Source: Butyrivibrio fibrisolvens (GTDB taxonomy: Bacteria; Bacillota; Clostridia; Lachnospirales; Lachnospiraceae). From it: a DNA stretch of 64,000 nucleotides. Below the pieces are notes generated by a model. It was not told the DNA's origin and made no database searches. It saw nothing but the letters and a program-made list of their open reading frames with translations. The DNA lies in the NCBI RefSeq assembly GCF_023206215.1, contig NZ_CP065800.1, forward strand, positions 1,550,001-1,614,000, written 5' to 3'. The position numbers and the translations under genes are program-made. This document shows, piece after piece, positions 53,094 through 61,682 of this stretch; position 1 is the first letter of the stretch, and each line of letters begins with the position of its first letter.

Positions 53094-54254
53094 ATGGATT
53101 TTCAGCTGGATCAGAAGCATGAAATGGCAAGATCTCTTTTCAGAGAATTTGCAGAAAAAGAAGTAAAGCCTCTCGCAATTGAGACAGACGAGACAGAAGT
53201 TTTCCCACGCGAGACAGTTACTAAGATGGGAAAGAGCGGATTCTTAGGAATTCCGGTACCGAAGGAATATGGCGGACAGGGATGCGATCCTCTTACATAC
53301 GTTATGTGTGTAGAAGAGCTCGCTAAAGTATGCGGTACAACATCTGTTATTGTATCTGCACACACATCTCTTTGCGTAGATCCAATTCTTACATTTGGTA
53401 CAGAAGAACAGAAGAAGAAGTACGTTCCGGATCTTGCTTCAGGTAAGAAGCTTGGTGCTTTCGGTCTTACAGAGCCTGGCGCTGGTACAGACGCTCAGGG
53501 TGTTCAGACCAAGGCTGTTCTTTCAGAAGATGGCAAGACATGGACACTTAACGGTTCTAAGTGCTTCATCACAAACGGTAAAGAAGCTGATGTTTATATC
53601 ATCATCGCTTACACAGATATCGTAGAAGACAAGAAGGGCAGAAAGCAGAAGAAGTTTACTGCATTCATCGTTGAGAAGGGTACACCTGGTTTCACATTCG
53701 GAACTAAGGAACACAAAATGGGTATCAGAGGATCAGCTACATATGAGCTTATCTTCCAGGATTGCGTAATCCCTGCTGAGAATCAGCTTGGTGCTCGTGG
53801 AAAGGGCTTCCCTATCGCTATGCACACTCTTGATGGTGGTCGTATCGGTATTGCTGCGCAGGCTCTTGGTCTTGCAGAAGGCGCTCTTGAGAGAACAATC
53901 GCTTATGTAAAAGAGAGAAAGCAGTTCGGTCGTTCAATCGCTCAGTTCCAGAATACACAGTTCCAGCTTGCTAATCTTGCAACAGAAGTAGAAGCTGCAC
54001 AGCTCCTTGTATACAAAGCTGCAGAAGCTAAGAGAACTAAGGACAGATATTCTGTAGAAGCTGCTAAAGCTAAGCTTTTCGCTGCTGAGACAGCTATGGA
54101 CGTTACAACTAAGTGCGTACAGCTCCTTGGTGGTTATGGTTACATCAGAGAGTACGAAGTTGAGCGTATGATGCGTGACGCTAAGATTACTGAGATCTAC
54201 GAAGGAACTTCAGAAGTACAGCGTATGGTTATCTCAGGAAGCTTACTTGCATAA
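53094..54254 (+). CDS. bcd: Butyryl-CoA dehydrogenase
   Basis: A 386-residue acyl-CoA dehydrogenase that reduces crotonyl-CoA to butyryl-CoA, working with EtfAB. Signatures include LGAFGLTEPGAGTDAQG, the flavin region, and the catalytic Glu370 in EIYEGTSEVQRM. In this pathway the Bcd-Etf complex bifurcates electrons from NADH to crotonyl-CoA and ferredoxin, which links it to energy conservation. AAGGAG precedes ATG 53094. The etf genes follow directly. Confidence 0.95.
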   Translation: MDFQLDQKHEMARSLFREFAEKEVKPLAIETDETEVFPRETVTKMGKSGFLGIPVPKEYGGQGCDPLTYVMCVEELAKVCGTTSVIVSAHTSLCVDPILTFGTEEQKKKYVPDLASGKKLGAFGLTEPGAGTDAQGVQTKAVLSEDGKTWTLNGSKCFITNGKEADVYIIIAYTDIVEDKKGRKQKKFTAFIVEKGTPGFTFGTKEHKMGIRGSATYELIFQDCVIPAENQLGARGKGFPIAMHTLDGGRIGIAAQALGLAEGALERTIAYVKERKQFGRSIAQFQNTQFQLANLATEVEAAQLLVYKAAEAKRTKDRYSVEAAKAKLFAAETAMDVTTKCVQLLGGYGYIREYEVERMMRDAKITEIYEGTSEVQRMVISGSLLA

Positions 54255-54397
54255 CAGGATATAAGAAGCAATATTATTTTGATGATAAGTATTAATATGA
54301 TATATGATCGTCAAAATGCATATCCAGATATGCGTATACAAAAGCATATATAAATGAACTTATATAGTTCAGATTCTGCAAATATAAGGAGAAAAAC

Positions 54398-55189
54398 ATG
54401 AAAGTAGTAGTTTGTGTTAAGCAGGTCCCTGATACAAAGGGCGGCGTTAAATTCAAACCGGATGGAACTCTTGATAGAGGCGCAATGCTTGCTATCATGA
54501 ATCCTGATGATAAAGCAGGTCTTGAAGCAGCTCTTAAGCTCAAAGATCAGTATGGTGCTGAAGTTACAGTTGTAACAATGGGTCTTCCTAAGGCTGATGC
54601 AGTTCTTCGTGAAGCTCTTGCAATGGGTGCTGACAAAGCAATCCTTGTAACAGACAGAGTACTCGGCGGCGCAGATACATGGGCAACATCATCAACAATT
54701 GCCGGAGCAATCCGTAACCTTGAGTATGATATCGTTATCACAGGCCGTCAGGCTATCGATGGTGATACAGCTCAGGTTGGTCCTCAGATTTCTGAGCACC
54801 TTGGAATCCCGGTTATTTCATACGCAGAAGAGATTTCTGTAGATGAGAAGGAGAAAACAGTTACAGTTAAGAGACAGTTCGAAGACCGTTACCACATGGT
54901 AAAGGCTAAGATGCCTGTTCTTATTACAGCTCTTTCAGAGCTTGGTGAGCCTAGATACATGACTCCTGGTGGAATCTTTGATGCTTTCGATGCAGAAGTT
55001 ACTGTATGGGGCAGAGCTGATCTTAAGGATGTAGCTGATGAGAATATCGGTCTTAAAGGTTCTCCTACACAGATTGCCAAGGCTTCAGATAAGGTTAAGA
55101 AGGGTGCTGGTGAGAAGGTTACTCCTGACAGTACCGATGAAGCTGTTAAGTACATCCTTGGCAAGCTTGATGAGAAGCACGTAATCTAA
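54398..55189 (+). CDS. etfB: Electron transfer flavoprotein beta subunit
   Basis: A 263-residue EtfB, the smaller subunit of the flavoprotein partner of Bcd. It begins MKVVVCVKQVPDTK, and contains VTVVTMGLPKADAVLREAL and the family segment TGRQAIDGDTAQVGPQISE. These features suit the group that binds a bifurcating FAD in Bcd-Etf complexes. A TAAGGAG site precedes the ATG. It lies between bcd and etfA, as in other butyrate producers. Confidence 0.94.
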   Translation: MKVVVCVKQVPDTKGGVKFKPDGTLDRGAMLAIMNPDDKAGLEAALKLKDQYGAEVTVVTMGLPKADAVLREALAMGADKAILVTDRVLGGADTWATSSTIAGAIRNLEYDIVITGRQAIDGDTAQVGPQISEHLGIPVISYAEEISVDEKEKTVTVKRQFEDRYHMVKAKMPVLITALSELGEPRYMTPGGIFDAFDAEVTVWGRADLKDVADENIGLKGSPTQIAKASDKVKKGAGEKVTPDSTDEAVKYILGKLDEKHVI

Positions 55190-55265
55190 GAATCCGTACG
55201 TGGCGAATCATAGTAATGATTTGCTATGCAAGATGTGAATTATTTAGTATAAAAGGAGAATGAAC

Positions 55266-56321
55266 ATGTCTTTAGAAGAATATAAGGGTGTATTTATCTT
55301 CGCTCAGCAGGTTGATAATGAGCTCAGCAACATAGCTCTCGAACTTCTGGGCAAGGCAAAAGATCTCGCAGCAGATCTTGATGAAAAGAAAGTAACAGCA
55401 GTACTTCTTGGTGAGAACGTTGAAGGTCTTTCCGATAAGCTTGCTGAGTACGGTGCTGACAGAGTCATCGTAGTTGATGATCCTGCACTTAAGGATTACA
55501 GAACAGAGCCTTATACACACGCTCTTGCAGAGGTAATCAAAGAGTTCAAGCCTGAGATCCTCCTCGTAGGCGCTACAGCAATCGGCCGTGACCTTGGTCC
55601 TCGTGTATCTTCTCGTGTACACACAGGTCTTACAGCTGACTGTACACAGCTCGAGATCGGTGATTTCCCGCTCAATCCTATGCCTGGACAGGAGCAGAAG
55701 CATAAACAGCTTCTTATGACTCGTCCTGCATTTGGTGGAAACACAATCGCAACTATCGCTTGCCCGAACTTCCGTCCTCAGATGGCTACAGTTCGTCCTG
55801 GCGTTATGCAGAAGATCGCTCCTGTTAAGGGTGCAAAGGCAGAAGTTGTTAAGTTCAATCCTGGATTTGAAGAGAACAACTGCTACACAGAGATCCTTAA
55901 GATCGTTAAGGAGAAGGCTAACGTTGCTAACATCGCTGATGCTAAGATCCTCGTATCCGGCGGACGTGGCGTAGGCAGCCCAGAGAACTTCAAGATTCTT
56001 GAAGATCTTGCAGAAGTACTTGGCGGAACAGTTTCCTGTTCACGTGCAGTTGTAGATAACGGCTGGAAGCCAAAGGAACTTCAGGTTGGTCAGACAGGAC
56101 AGACAGTTCGTCCTCATGTATACTTCGCAATCGGTATTTCAGGTGCCATCCAGCACGTAGCAGGTATGGAAGAGTCTGATATCATCATTGCTATCAACAA
56201 GGACGAGAACGCACCTATCTTCGACGTAGCAGACTACGGCGTAGTAGGAGATCTTAACAAGATCGTTCCTGAACTTACAAAGCAGATAAAGGATGCACTT
56301 GCAGCTAAGACTGAGGCATAA
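55266..56321 (+). CDS. etfA: Electron transfer flavoprotein alpha subunit
   Basis: A 351-residue EtfA with an N-terminal adenine-nucleotide-alpha-like domain and a C-terminal FAD-binding domain. The FAD motif region includes VSGGRGVGSPENFKILEDLA, ASRAVVDNGW-like SCSRAVVDNGWKPKE, QVGQTGQTVRPHVYFAIGIS and GAIQHVAGM. I take ATG 55266, seven bases after AAGGAG; ATG 55260 would be too close to it. It closes the operon and is followed by two terminators. Confidence 0.94.
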   Translation: MSLEEYKGVFIFAQQVDNELSNIALELLGKAKDLAADLDEKKVTAVLLGENVEGLSDKLAEYGADRVIVVDDPALKDYRTEPYTHALAEVIKEFKPEILLVGATAIGRDLGPRVSSRVHTGLTADCTQLEIGDFPLNPMPGQEQKHKQLLMTRPAFGGNTIATIACPNFRPQMATVRPGVMQKIAPVKGAKAEVVKFNPGFEENNCYTEILKIVKEKANVANIADAKILVSGGRGVGSPENFKILEDLAEVLGGTVSCSRAVVDNGWKPKELQVGQTGQTVRPHVYFAIGISGAIQHVAGMEESDIIIAINKDENAPIFDVADYGVVGDLNKIVPELTKQIKDALAAKTEA

Positions 56322-56332
56322 TTTATCCATAT

Positions 56333-56373
56333 AAAAAAGCTTCCCGTGGGTATGGCGGGAAGCTTTTTATTTT
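56333..56373 (+). terminator. Rho-independent terminator of the butyrate operon
   Basis: AAAAGCTTCCCG and CGGGAAGCTTTTT form a strong stem with a 9-base loop and a T-rich tail. Confidence 0.92.
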
Positions 56374-56398
56374 AAAAAATAGTTAAAATTCTTAATTA

Positions 56399-56437
56399 AA
56401 AAACTACCCACATATTTAAACATGGGTAGTTTTTATT
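56399..56437. terminator. Bidirectional terminator between etfA and niaR
   Basis: AAAACTACCCA and TGGGTAGTTTT pair around a 12-base loop. The flanking A and T runs allow use on both strands, serving the convergent nad operon. Confidence 0.85.
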
Positions 56438-56448
56438 ATCTTAATCGA

Positions 56449-57009
56449 TCATATAGTCGAATAGTTCTTAGGCTCATATATAACCGGAGCTTTCTGGGTT
56501 TCTATCAGATATCCTTTCTGTTTCAGGACATCTTCTATCTCATCCAGAATAGCCTCTGACCTTGCCTCTATCAGATGGTAGTGGTAACCGTCCGTAATAG
56601 ATGAAAGAGGAGATGAGACTCCGCTGCGCATATCTCGAAGGTAGTTCTGGATATCTCTTTTAGAACTTATCTGAAGAGGTGCTGTTATAGTGCCATATAC
56701 CTTGTGTTCTACATATACATTCTGGACACTACCTCCAAGATCTACGATAGCAGATAGTTCATCTTCAATCTGATCATTTGTATGTCTTACTTTGTATACG
56801 CGTCTTGTATTAGAGGCATGCATCAGGATATAACCTGAATTAGTGGCAACAAGGTCAGGGTGAGTAGCCTTGATAAGTGCTATGTCGGTTACGATCACCT
56901 GACGGCTTACACCAAGCTCCTTGGAAAGCTTACTCCCGGATATAGGTGTAGAAGCAGCAGCCAGAATCTCCAGTATGTTATTTCTTCTTTCCTCACCTGA
57001 TAATCGCAA
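56449..57009 (-). CDS. niaR: NiaR-type NAD biosynthesis repressor
   Basis: A 186-residue regulator that represses NAD synthesis and uptake genes when niacin is plentiful. The N-terminal winged helix (about 5-60) reads RRNNILEILAAASTPISGSK and LSKELGVSRQVIVTDIALIK. The C-terminal 3H domain (about 75-175) carries the spaced histidines in VEHKVYGTI and DGYHYHLIEA that bind metal and nicotinic acid. It is the last gene of nadA-nadB-nadC-niaR, so it is probably autoregulated through the inverted repeat before nadA. Confidence 0.9.
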   Translation of the reverse strand: MRLSGEERRNNILEILAAASTPISGSKLSKELGVSRQVIVTDIALIKATHPDLVATNSGYILMHASNTRRVYKVRHTNDQIEDELSAIVDLGGSVQNVYVEHKVYGTITAPLQISSKRDIQNYLRDMRSGVSSPLSSITDGYHYHLIEARSEAILDEIEDVLKQKGYLIETQKAPVIYEPKNYSTI

Positions 57010-57042
57010 GTTTCCACCTCCAGAACAATCCGTTCGTCATAA

Positions 57043-57064
57043 GGCGTCAAAAGTTTTTGACACC
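57043..57064. promoter_or_regulatory. Inverted repeat in the nadC-niaR spacer
   Basis: GGCGTCAAAA and TTTTGACACC form an almost perfect dyad with a 2-base centre. It may be a hairpin in the transcript or a second regulator site. It differs from the palindrome before nadA. Confidence 0.5.
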
Positions 57065-57078
57065 TACCTTATTTGATG

Positions 57079-57969
57079 TTAATCATTTACAGGATGCAGA
57101 TTCTTCATAGACAGATCAAGGATCGGTGATGAATGAGTCAGTGCACCGCTTGAAATATAGTCTACACCAAGGTCTGCCAATCTCTTGATATTTTCTTTGG
57201 TAACATTGCCGGATACTTCTACTTCTGCCTTGCCGTCAATTATCTTCATTGCTTCTTCCATATCTTCATGAGACATGTTGTCAAGCATTATGATATCTGC
57301 GCCGGCCTCAACAGCCTCTTTGACCATATCAAGGTTTTCAACCTCGACTTCTATTTTACGGACAAAAGGTGCATAGTCCTTGGCCATCTGTATAGCCTTT
57401 GTAACGCTTCCGGCAGCACCTATATGGTTGTCCTTGAGAAGTACACCATCTGATAAGTTGTATCTGTGGTTGTAACCACCACCAACTGTTACAGCATACT
57501 TTTCAAATATTCGCATATTAGGAGTAGTTTTACGTGTATCAAGAAGTTTGATATCTGATCCCTTAAGCAATTCTACTACATTCGCAGTATATGTGGCAAT
57601 GCCGCTCATACGTTGCAGGTAGTTGAGTGCAACACGTTCTCCGGACAGAAGAACTCTTATATCGCCGTCAACCTTACCAATCTTCTGACCATTTGTAACA
57701 TGGTCACCATCCTTAACATAGAACTGAGCTTTAGTATCAGGGTCTAAAAGAGTAAAGACTCTCTCGTATACAGACAGTCCTGCAATGACTCCGTCCTGCT
57801 TAGCGATAAGATCAACTGTTCCAGGGACGCTCTCAGGCATTACAGCATTGGTAGATACATCTTCTGATGTTATATCCTCTTTAAGCGCTGACAGGATCAG
57901 GTCGTCTGCCTGAAGACGCATAGTTACCGGTGCGAGATGTGATGTACTGCTTTGGTTTATGGTTTTCAT
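57079..57969 (-). CDS. nadC: Nicotinate-nucleotide pyrophosphorylase
   Basis: A 296-residue quinolinate phosphoribosyltransferase, forming nicotinate mononucleotide from quinolinate and PRPP. Motifs are DLILSALKEDITSEDVST near the N-terminus, the substrate-binding LLDTRKTTPNMRIFEKYAV, GGGYNHRYNLSDGVLLKDNH, and the late EVSGNVTKENIKRLADLGVDYISSG region in part. If ATG 57969 is used the gene overlaps nadB by 89 bp; a start at ATG 57921 (MRLQADD) lowers this to 41 bp but lacks a ribosome site. The overlap implies tight translational coupling. Confidence 0.93.
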   Translation of the reverse strand: MKTINQSSTSHLAPVTMRLQADDLILSALKEDITSEDVSTNAVMPESVPGTVDLIAKQDGVIAGLSVYERVFTLLDPDTKAQFYVKDGDHVTNGQKIGKVDGDIRVLLSGERVALNYLQRMSGIATYTANVVELLKGSDIKLLDTRKTTPNMRIFEKYAVTVGGGYNHRYNLSDGVLLKDNHIGAAGSVTKAIQMAKDYAPFVRKIEVEVENLDMVKEAVEAGADIIMLDNMSHEDMEEAMKIIDGKAEVEVSGNVTKENIKRLADLGVDYISSGALTHSSPILDLSMKNLHPVND

Positions 57970-59428
57970 GATATTCTTTCATCCTTTCAATTTCTGCTAA
58001 AACAAGTTTTTTGTTGTTGACTTTAAGAGTCATAGTATCTATCCATTCAGGTGCCATCTGTGTAAGAGAAACATCCGAAGCATTTTCACTGCAAGGGATA
58101 TGACTAAAAACGACACGCTTGTCATATTTTTCTTTGATAAGTAATGCGGACTTTTTGGCCCATACTAGACTCTCAAGAAGAGAATTGCTGGCAAGTCTGT
58201 TTCTACCATGAACACCATTGCAACAGGTCTCACCGGCTGCAAAAAGATGCCTCATAGAAGTTTGACCATTAAGGTCAACTTTGATCCCACCCATGAAATA
58301 ATGCTGTGCAGGGACTACAGGAATAGGTTCCTTGGTAGCATCATAGCCTTCCTCAAGGCAATGCTCATAGATATGTTTAAAATGGTTCCTTATCTCATCT
58401 TCAGGAATATGCTCCATAGACAGCCATACATGCTTCGAACCTTCTTTTTCCATCTGCTGGAAGATTGCACTGCTTACAACATCCCTTGGCTGAAGCTCAT
58501 CTGTAAACCTCTCACCATTACTACCTAGAAGAATACCACCTTCGCCTCTTACAGATTCAGATATAAGAAAAGCGCGATCTGTTAAGAGATCAGTAGAAGG
58601 CCTAAGGGATTTACTTCCATCAAAATGCTCTACATACATAGATGAATGATCAGTGTACAAAGTAGTAGGATGTATCTGGATATAATCGGGATTCTCAAGC
58701 TTTATCCCATGCTTTAAGCATATGGCAAGTGCATCTCCTGTAAGGATAGGATAGTTGGTACTGTGATCAAACAGGCCTCCTATGCCACCGCATGCAAGGA
58801 TTGTATAAAAGCTCTCTATAAAAACAATTTTCTTGCCATCATTGGTTTCATAGATACCGTACTTGTCAGATAATTCACTTTCAGGTAAGGCTGTGCATAC
58901 AACACCGTGGCAGCTTGAATCTCCCAGAATATTGCTCTTCTTTGTGATCAGATCTATCATAGTGACATTTTCATAGATTGACACATTGGGAAGCTTTTTA
59001 ACAGCTTCAAGGAGTTTTGAGGTAATCTCCTGACCTGTTATGTCTTCGTGGAAAAGGATCCTTTTGTTGGAATGGGCTCCCTCTTTTGTGAAATCAAGGC
59101 TTCCGTCAGCATTTCTCTCAAAATCTGTTCCTATACTTATAAGATCCTTGATAACATCCTGAGATTGTCTGATCATCTGATCTACAGAGTCAGGATCATT
59201 TTCATAATGTCCGGCCCGCATAGTATCTTCAAAGTACGAATCGTAGTCAGCATCATCTCGCAGCATACATATGCCGCCCTGAGCCAGATAGGAATCACAC
59301 TCAGTCACATTTCCTTTAGATATGATCGTGATATTGAGATTATCCGGAAGATTCATGGCTGCATACAGTCCGGCTACGCCGCTTCCTACGATCACTACAT
59401 CAGTTTTTAAACTCTTTGCGCTATTCAT
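57881..59428 (-). CDS. nadB: L-aspartate oxidase
   Basis: A 515-residue FAD enzyme oxidising aspartate to iminoaspartate for quinolinate synthesis. The FAD-binding motif VVIVGSGVAGLYAAMNL starts at about residue 10. HEDITGQEITSKLLEA, the active-site HPTTLYTD, RGEGGILL and GGIKVDLNGQTSMRHLFAAGE follow in order. ATG 59428 is chosen because GGAGGACT precedes it; the frame remains open to 59584. In anaerobes fumarate rather than oxygen is the presumed electron acceptor. The 3' end overlaps nadC. Confidence 0.93.
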   Translation of the reverse strand: MNSAKSLKTDVVIVGSGVAGLYAAMNLPDNLNITIISKGNVTECDSYLAQGGICMLRDDADYDSYFEDTMRAGHYENDPDSVDQMIRQSQDVIKDLISIGTDFERNADGSLDFTKEGAHSNKRILFHEDITGQEITSKLLEAVKKLPNVSIYENVTMIDLITKKSNILGDSSCHGVVCTALPESELSDKYGIYETNDGKKIVFIESFYTILACGGIGGLFDHSTNYPILTGDALAICLKHGIKLENPDYIQIHPTTLYTDHSSMYVEHFDGSKSLRPSTDLLTDRAFLISESVRGEGGILLGSNGERFTDELQPRDVVSSAIFQQMEKEGSKHVWLSMEHIPEDEIRNHFKHIYEHCLEEGYDATKEPIPVVPAQHYFMGGIKVDLNGQTSMRHLFAAGETCCNGVHGRNRLASNSLLESLVWAKKSALLIKEKYDKRVVFSHIPCSENASDVSLTQMAPEWIDTMTLKVNNKKLVLAEIERMKEYHENHKPKQYITSRTGNYASSGRRPDPVSA

Positions 59429-59501
59429 AATAGTCCTCCATGCTGGGCACTTAAGTTTATACAACAGGCTCAGCGCAAATAGTATTTGTATAAAAAAATA
59501 T

Positions 59502-60431
59502 TTAGGCGGTAACAGGTACTTTTGCACTGCCAAGTTCCAGCATTCTCTCAAGAGGCTTGTCAGCAGCAAGTCTAAGCTCATCACTTACGCTGATGGCTCC
59601 GGTTTCGTTTAACAGGCAGTCACGGACTTTTTCCAAAGTTACTTTCTTCATGTTAGGGCATACCTGCTTGGCACCAACGAAGTAGAATTTCTTGCCGGGA
59701 GCTCTTTTCTCAAGCTCGTGAAGAACACCTGACTCTGTACAAACGATGAACTCAGTAGCAGATGAATTTTCAGCATATTCAATTATCTCTTTTGTAGAGC
59801 CGATGAAGTCAGCCAGTTCGCATACTTCCTGAACACATTCCGGATGAACCAGAACCTCAGCATTTTCATGTTCTCTGAAGGCTCTCTCTACGTCATTTGC
59901 TGTGATAGAAGTGTGTACATGGCAATAGCCGGGATTTAAGATCACATTCTTGTCAGGGCATTCTTCCTTCACAAAGCGTCCCAGATTACCATCCGGAATG
60001 AAGAAGATATTCTTGTTTGGAAGTGACTTAACAATATTCAGAGCATTGGAGCTTGTGACACATACATCTGAAAGAGCCTTGATCTCTGCCATAGAGTTGA
60101 TATAGCAGACAACTGCAAGATCATCGTACTGCTCTCTCATCTGCCTTATCTTGTCAGCATCTACCATAAGAGCCATAGGGCATACAGCATTAAGATCTGG
60201 CATAAGCACTGTCTTATCAGGGCTTAAGATGCTGGCGGACTGTCCCATGAACGTTACGCCGCAGAATACGATAGTTTTGTGTGGGTTGGATTTGGCAACC
60301 TTGGCCAGATAGAATGAATCGCCAACATAATCTGCTACATCCTGTACTGCGCCGTCAACATAGTAGTGAGCCAGGATCACTGCATCCTTTTCTTTGGCAA
60401 GATCTCTGATCTCCTTTGATATTTTGTCCAT
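59502..60431 (-). CDS. nadA: Quinolinate synthase A
   Basis: A 309-residue iron-sulfur enzyme condensing iminoaspartate and dihydroxyacetone phosphate to quinolinate. Three conserved cysteines that hold the 4Fe-4S cluster are seen in VFCGVTFMGQSA, HPECVQEV and KQVCPNMKKV. YYVDGAVQDVADYVGDSFYLA is the typical N-terminal substrate-binding stretch. ATG 60431 follows GGAGGA; the frame is open to 60476. It leads the nadA-nadB-nadC-niaR operon, with a promoter and a palindrome upstream. Confidence 0.94.
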   Translation of the reverse strand: MDKISKEIRDLAKEKDAVILAHYYVDGAVQDVADYVGDSFYLAKVAKSNPHKTIVFCGVTFMGQSASILSPDKTVLMPDLNAVCPMALMVDADKIRQMREQYDDLAVVCYINSMAEIKALSDVCVTSSNALNIVKSLPNKNIFFIPDGNLGRFVKEECPDKNVILNPGYCHVHTSITANDVERAFREHENAEVLVHPECVQEVCELADFIGSTKEIIEYAENSSATEFIVCTESGVLHELEKRAPGKKFYFVGAKQVCPNMKKVTLEKVRDCLLNETGAISVSDELRLAADKPLERMLELGSAKVPVTA

Positions 60432-60492
60432 AAACTCCTCCTGAATTTGCCTTTGTATATCAAAAAATAGTTTCAATGATTCTTAATTGGAG

Positions 60493-60521
60493 ATGATACT
60501 ACTACCTTTACAATAAGTCAA
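60493..60521 (-). promoter_or_regulatory. Candidate promoter of the nad operon
   Basis: On the minus strand TTGACT (60521-60516) and TATCAT (60498-60493) are 17 bp apart, about 60 bp before the nadA start. Confidence 0.6.
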
Positions 60522-60542
60522 GACAAATGTAAAAATAGATAT

Positions 60543-60566
60543 TTACACCTGACAAGACAGGTGTAA
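60543..60566. promoter_or_regulatory. Palindrome upstream of nadA, candidate NiaR operator
   Basis: TTACACCTG and CAGGTGTAA are perfect inverted halves with a 6-base centre. The ACACCTG/CAGGTGT core resembles sites described for NiaR in Firmicutes. It lies about 22 bp beyond the -35 box of the nad promoter and before a possible second -35 box. Confidence 0.6.
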
Positions 60567-60781
60567 TCACCGGTAAAAAAGTAGTACAATGTGGGTGCGC
60601 GAAGATTAGGAAAAGTATAAAAGATGGTTATAGTAAAAAGGTTAGAGTTAAAGATAAAAAATCAAAGAAAATCTAAAGAAAAACTATAGATAATAAGGAT
60701 GAACATAAAACTATAACAGAACTGATATAGTTAAAGAAGACAAAAGAATAATAAAAAGCTATAGCAAAAAGGATAAAGGAA
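60567..60781 (+). other. Upstream region of the YbaK gene
   Basis: A/T-rich and strongly purine-biased sequence between the nad operator and the deacylase gene. I see no hairpin and no convincing promoter. A GGATAAAGG ribosome site ends it. Confidence 0.4.
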
Positions 60782-61264
60782 ATGGCTAAAAAAGAAGTAA
60801 AAACAAATGCAATGCGTATACTTGACACAATGAAGATTCCTTACAAGCATCACGAATATGAATGCAAAGAATTCGTTGATGGTATACATATAGCAGATTC
60901 TCTTGGACTTCCTCATGAGAAAGTCTTCAAGACACTTGTGACCGTAGGAGCTGATCATAACTACTATGTATTCGTGGTTCCGATCGCAGAGGAACTTGAC
61001 TTTAAGAAGTGCGCAAGAGCAGTAGGTGTCAAGAATGTAGAGATGATACCTGTCAAAGATATCAATAAAGTTACAGGCTATATCAGAGGCGGCACAACTT
61101 CTATCGGAATGAAGAAAAATTATGTCACAAAGGTAGCCATACAAGCAAAGGAGCAGGAGACTATCTATATAAGCGGTGGACGTATAGGATCACAGCTGGA
61201 GCTGTCTCCGGATGATCTGTTAAAGGCAGACAATGGCGAATATGCCGATATTATAAGAGACTAA
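60782..61264 (+). CDS. ybaK: YbaK-family aminoacyl-tRNA deacylase
   Basis: A 160-residue editing enzyme that removes Cys wrongly attached to tRNA-Pro. The family start KTNAMRILDTMKIPYKHHEYE and the later FKTLVTVGADHNYYVFVVP, with the active-site Lys in VFKTLV, are present, as is the closing YISGGRIGSQLELSPDDLL. Length matches bacterial YbaK/EbsC. It is divergent from nadA and seems monocistronic. Related ProX/YeaK deacylases have other amino-acid targets, but the motifs favour YbaK. Confidence 0.92.
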   Translation: MAKKEVKTNAMRILDTMKIPYKHHEYECKEFVDGIHIADSLGLPHEKVFKTLVTVGADHNYYVFVVPIAEELDFKKCARAVGVKNVEMIPVKDINKVTGYIRGGTTSIGMKKNYVTKVAIQAKEQETIYISGGRIGSQLELSPDDLLKADNGEYADIIRD

Positions 61265-61682
61265 AAAACGAGAAAATATATAATAAGTATACGTATAAAT
61301 ATCATAGAAAACCATATCATACAAGAAAAAGTAACGAAAAAAAAATATAACAATATACGCAAAAACTATTCCAATCTGCTCCAAATAGTGATAAAATATC
61401 CAATATATGTAAGGCTTCAGGGTTAGGGTACCTGAAGAAAACGCATATTTTCTTAATCTTACCTACATGTGATAGCTACAAATAAGAAATTTATGCAGGT
61501 TTATTAAGAAAACAATTAACTAATTCTATATACAGCAGGAAATGATAGATCTTTTAAGGTGATTGAGGCTAAAGGGAATCCATTTTGTAGACTTGCTTAG
61601 CTTGCTACCGACTAGTTTTATCTTACTTGAATCTTTTATAGTGGCTATAGTTATGACTATATGAATGGAAGAGAGGGGTAGA
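61265..61682 (+). other. Intergenic region before the pilin-like gene
   Basis: A 418-bp spacer. It is A-rich at first. A hairpin CTTCAGG/CCTGAAG with a 9-base loop lies at 61415-61437 without a T-run. A GAGGGG ribosome site at 61672-61677 precedes the next gene. I see no further gene. Confidence 0.45.
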
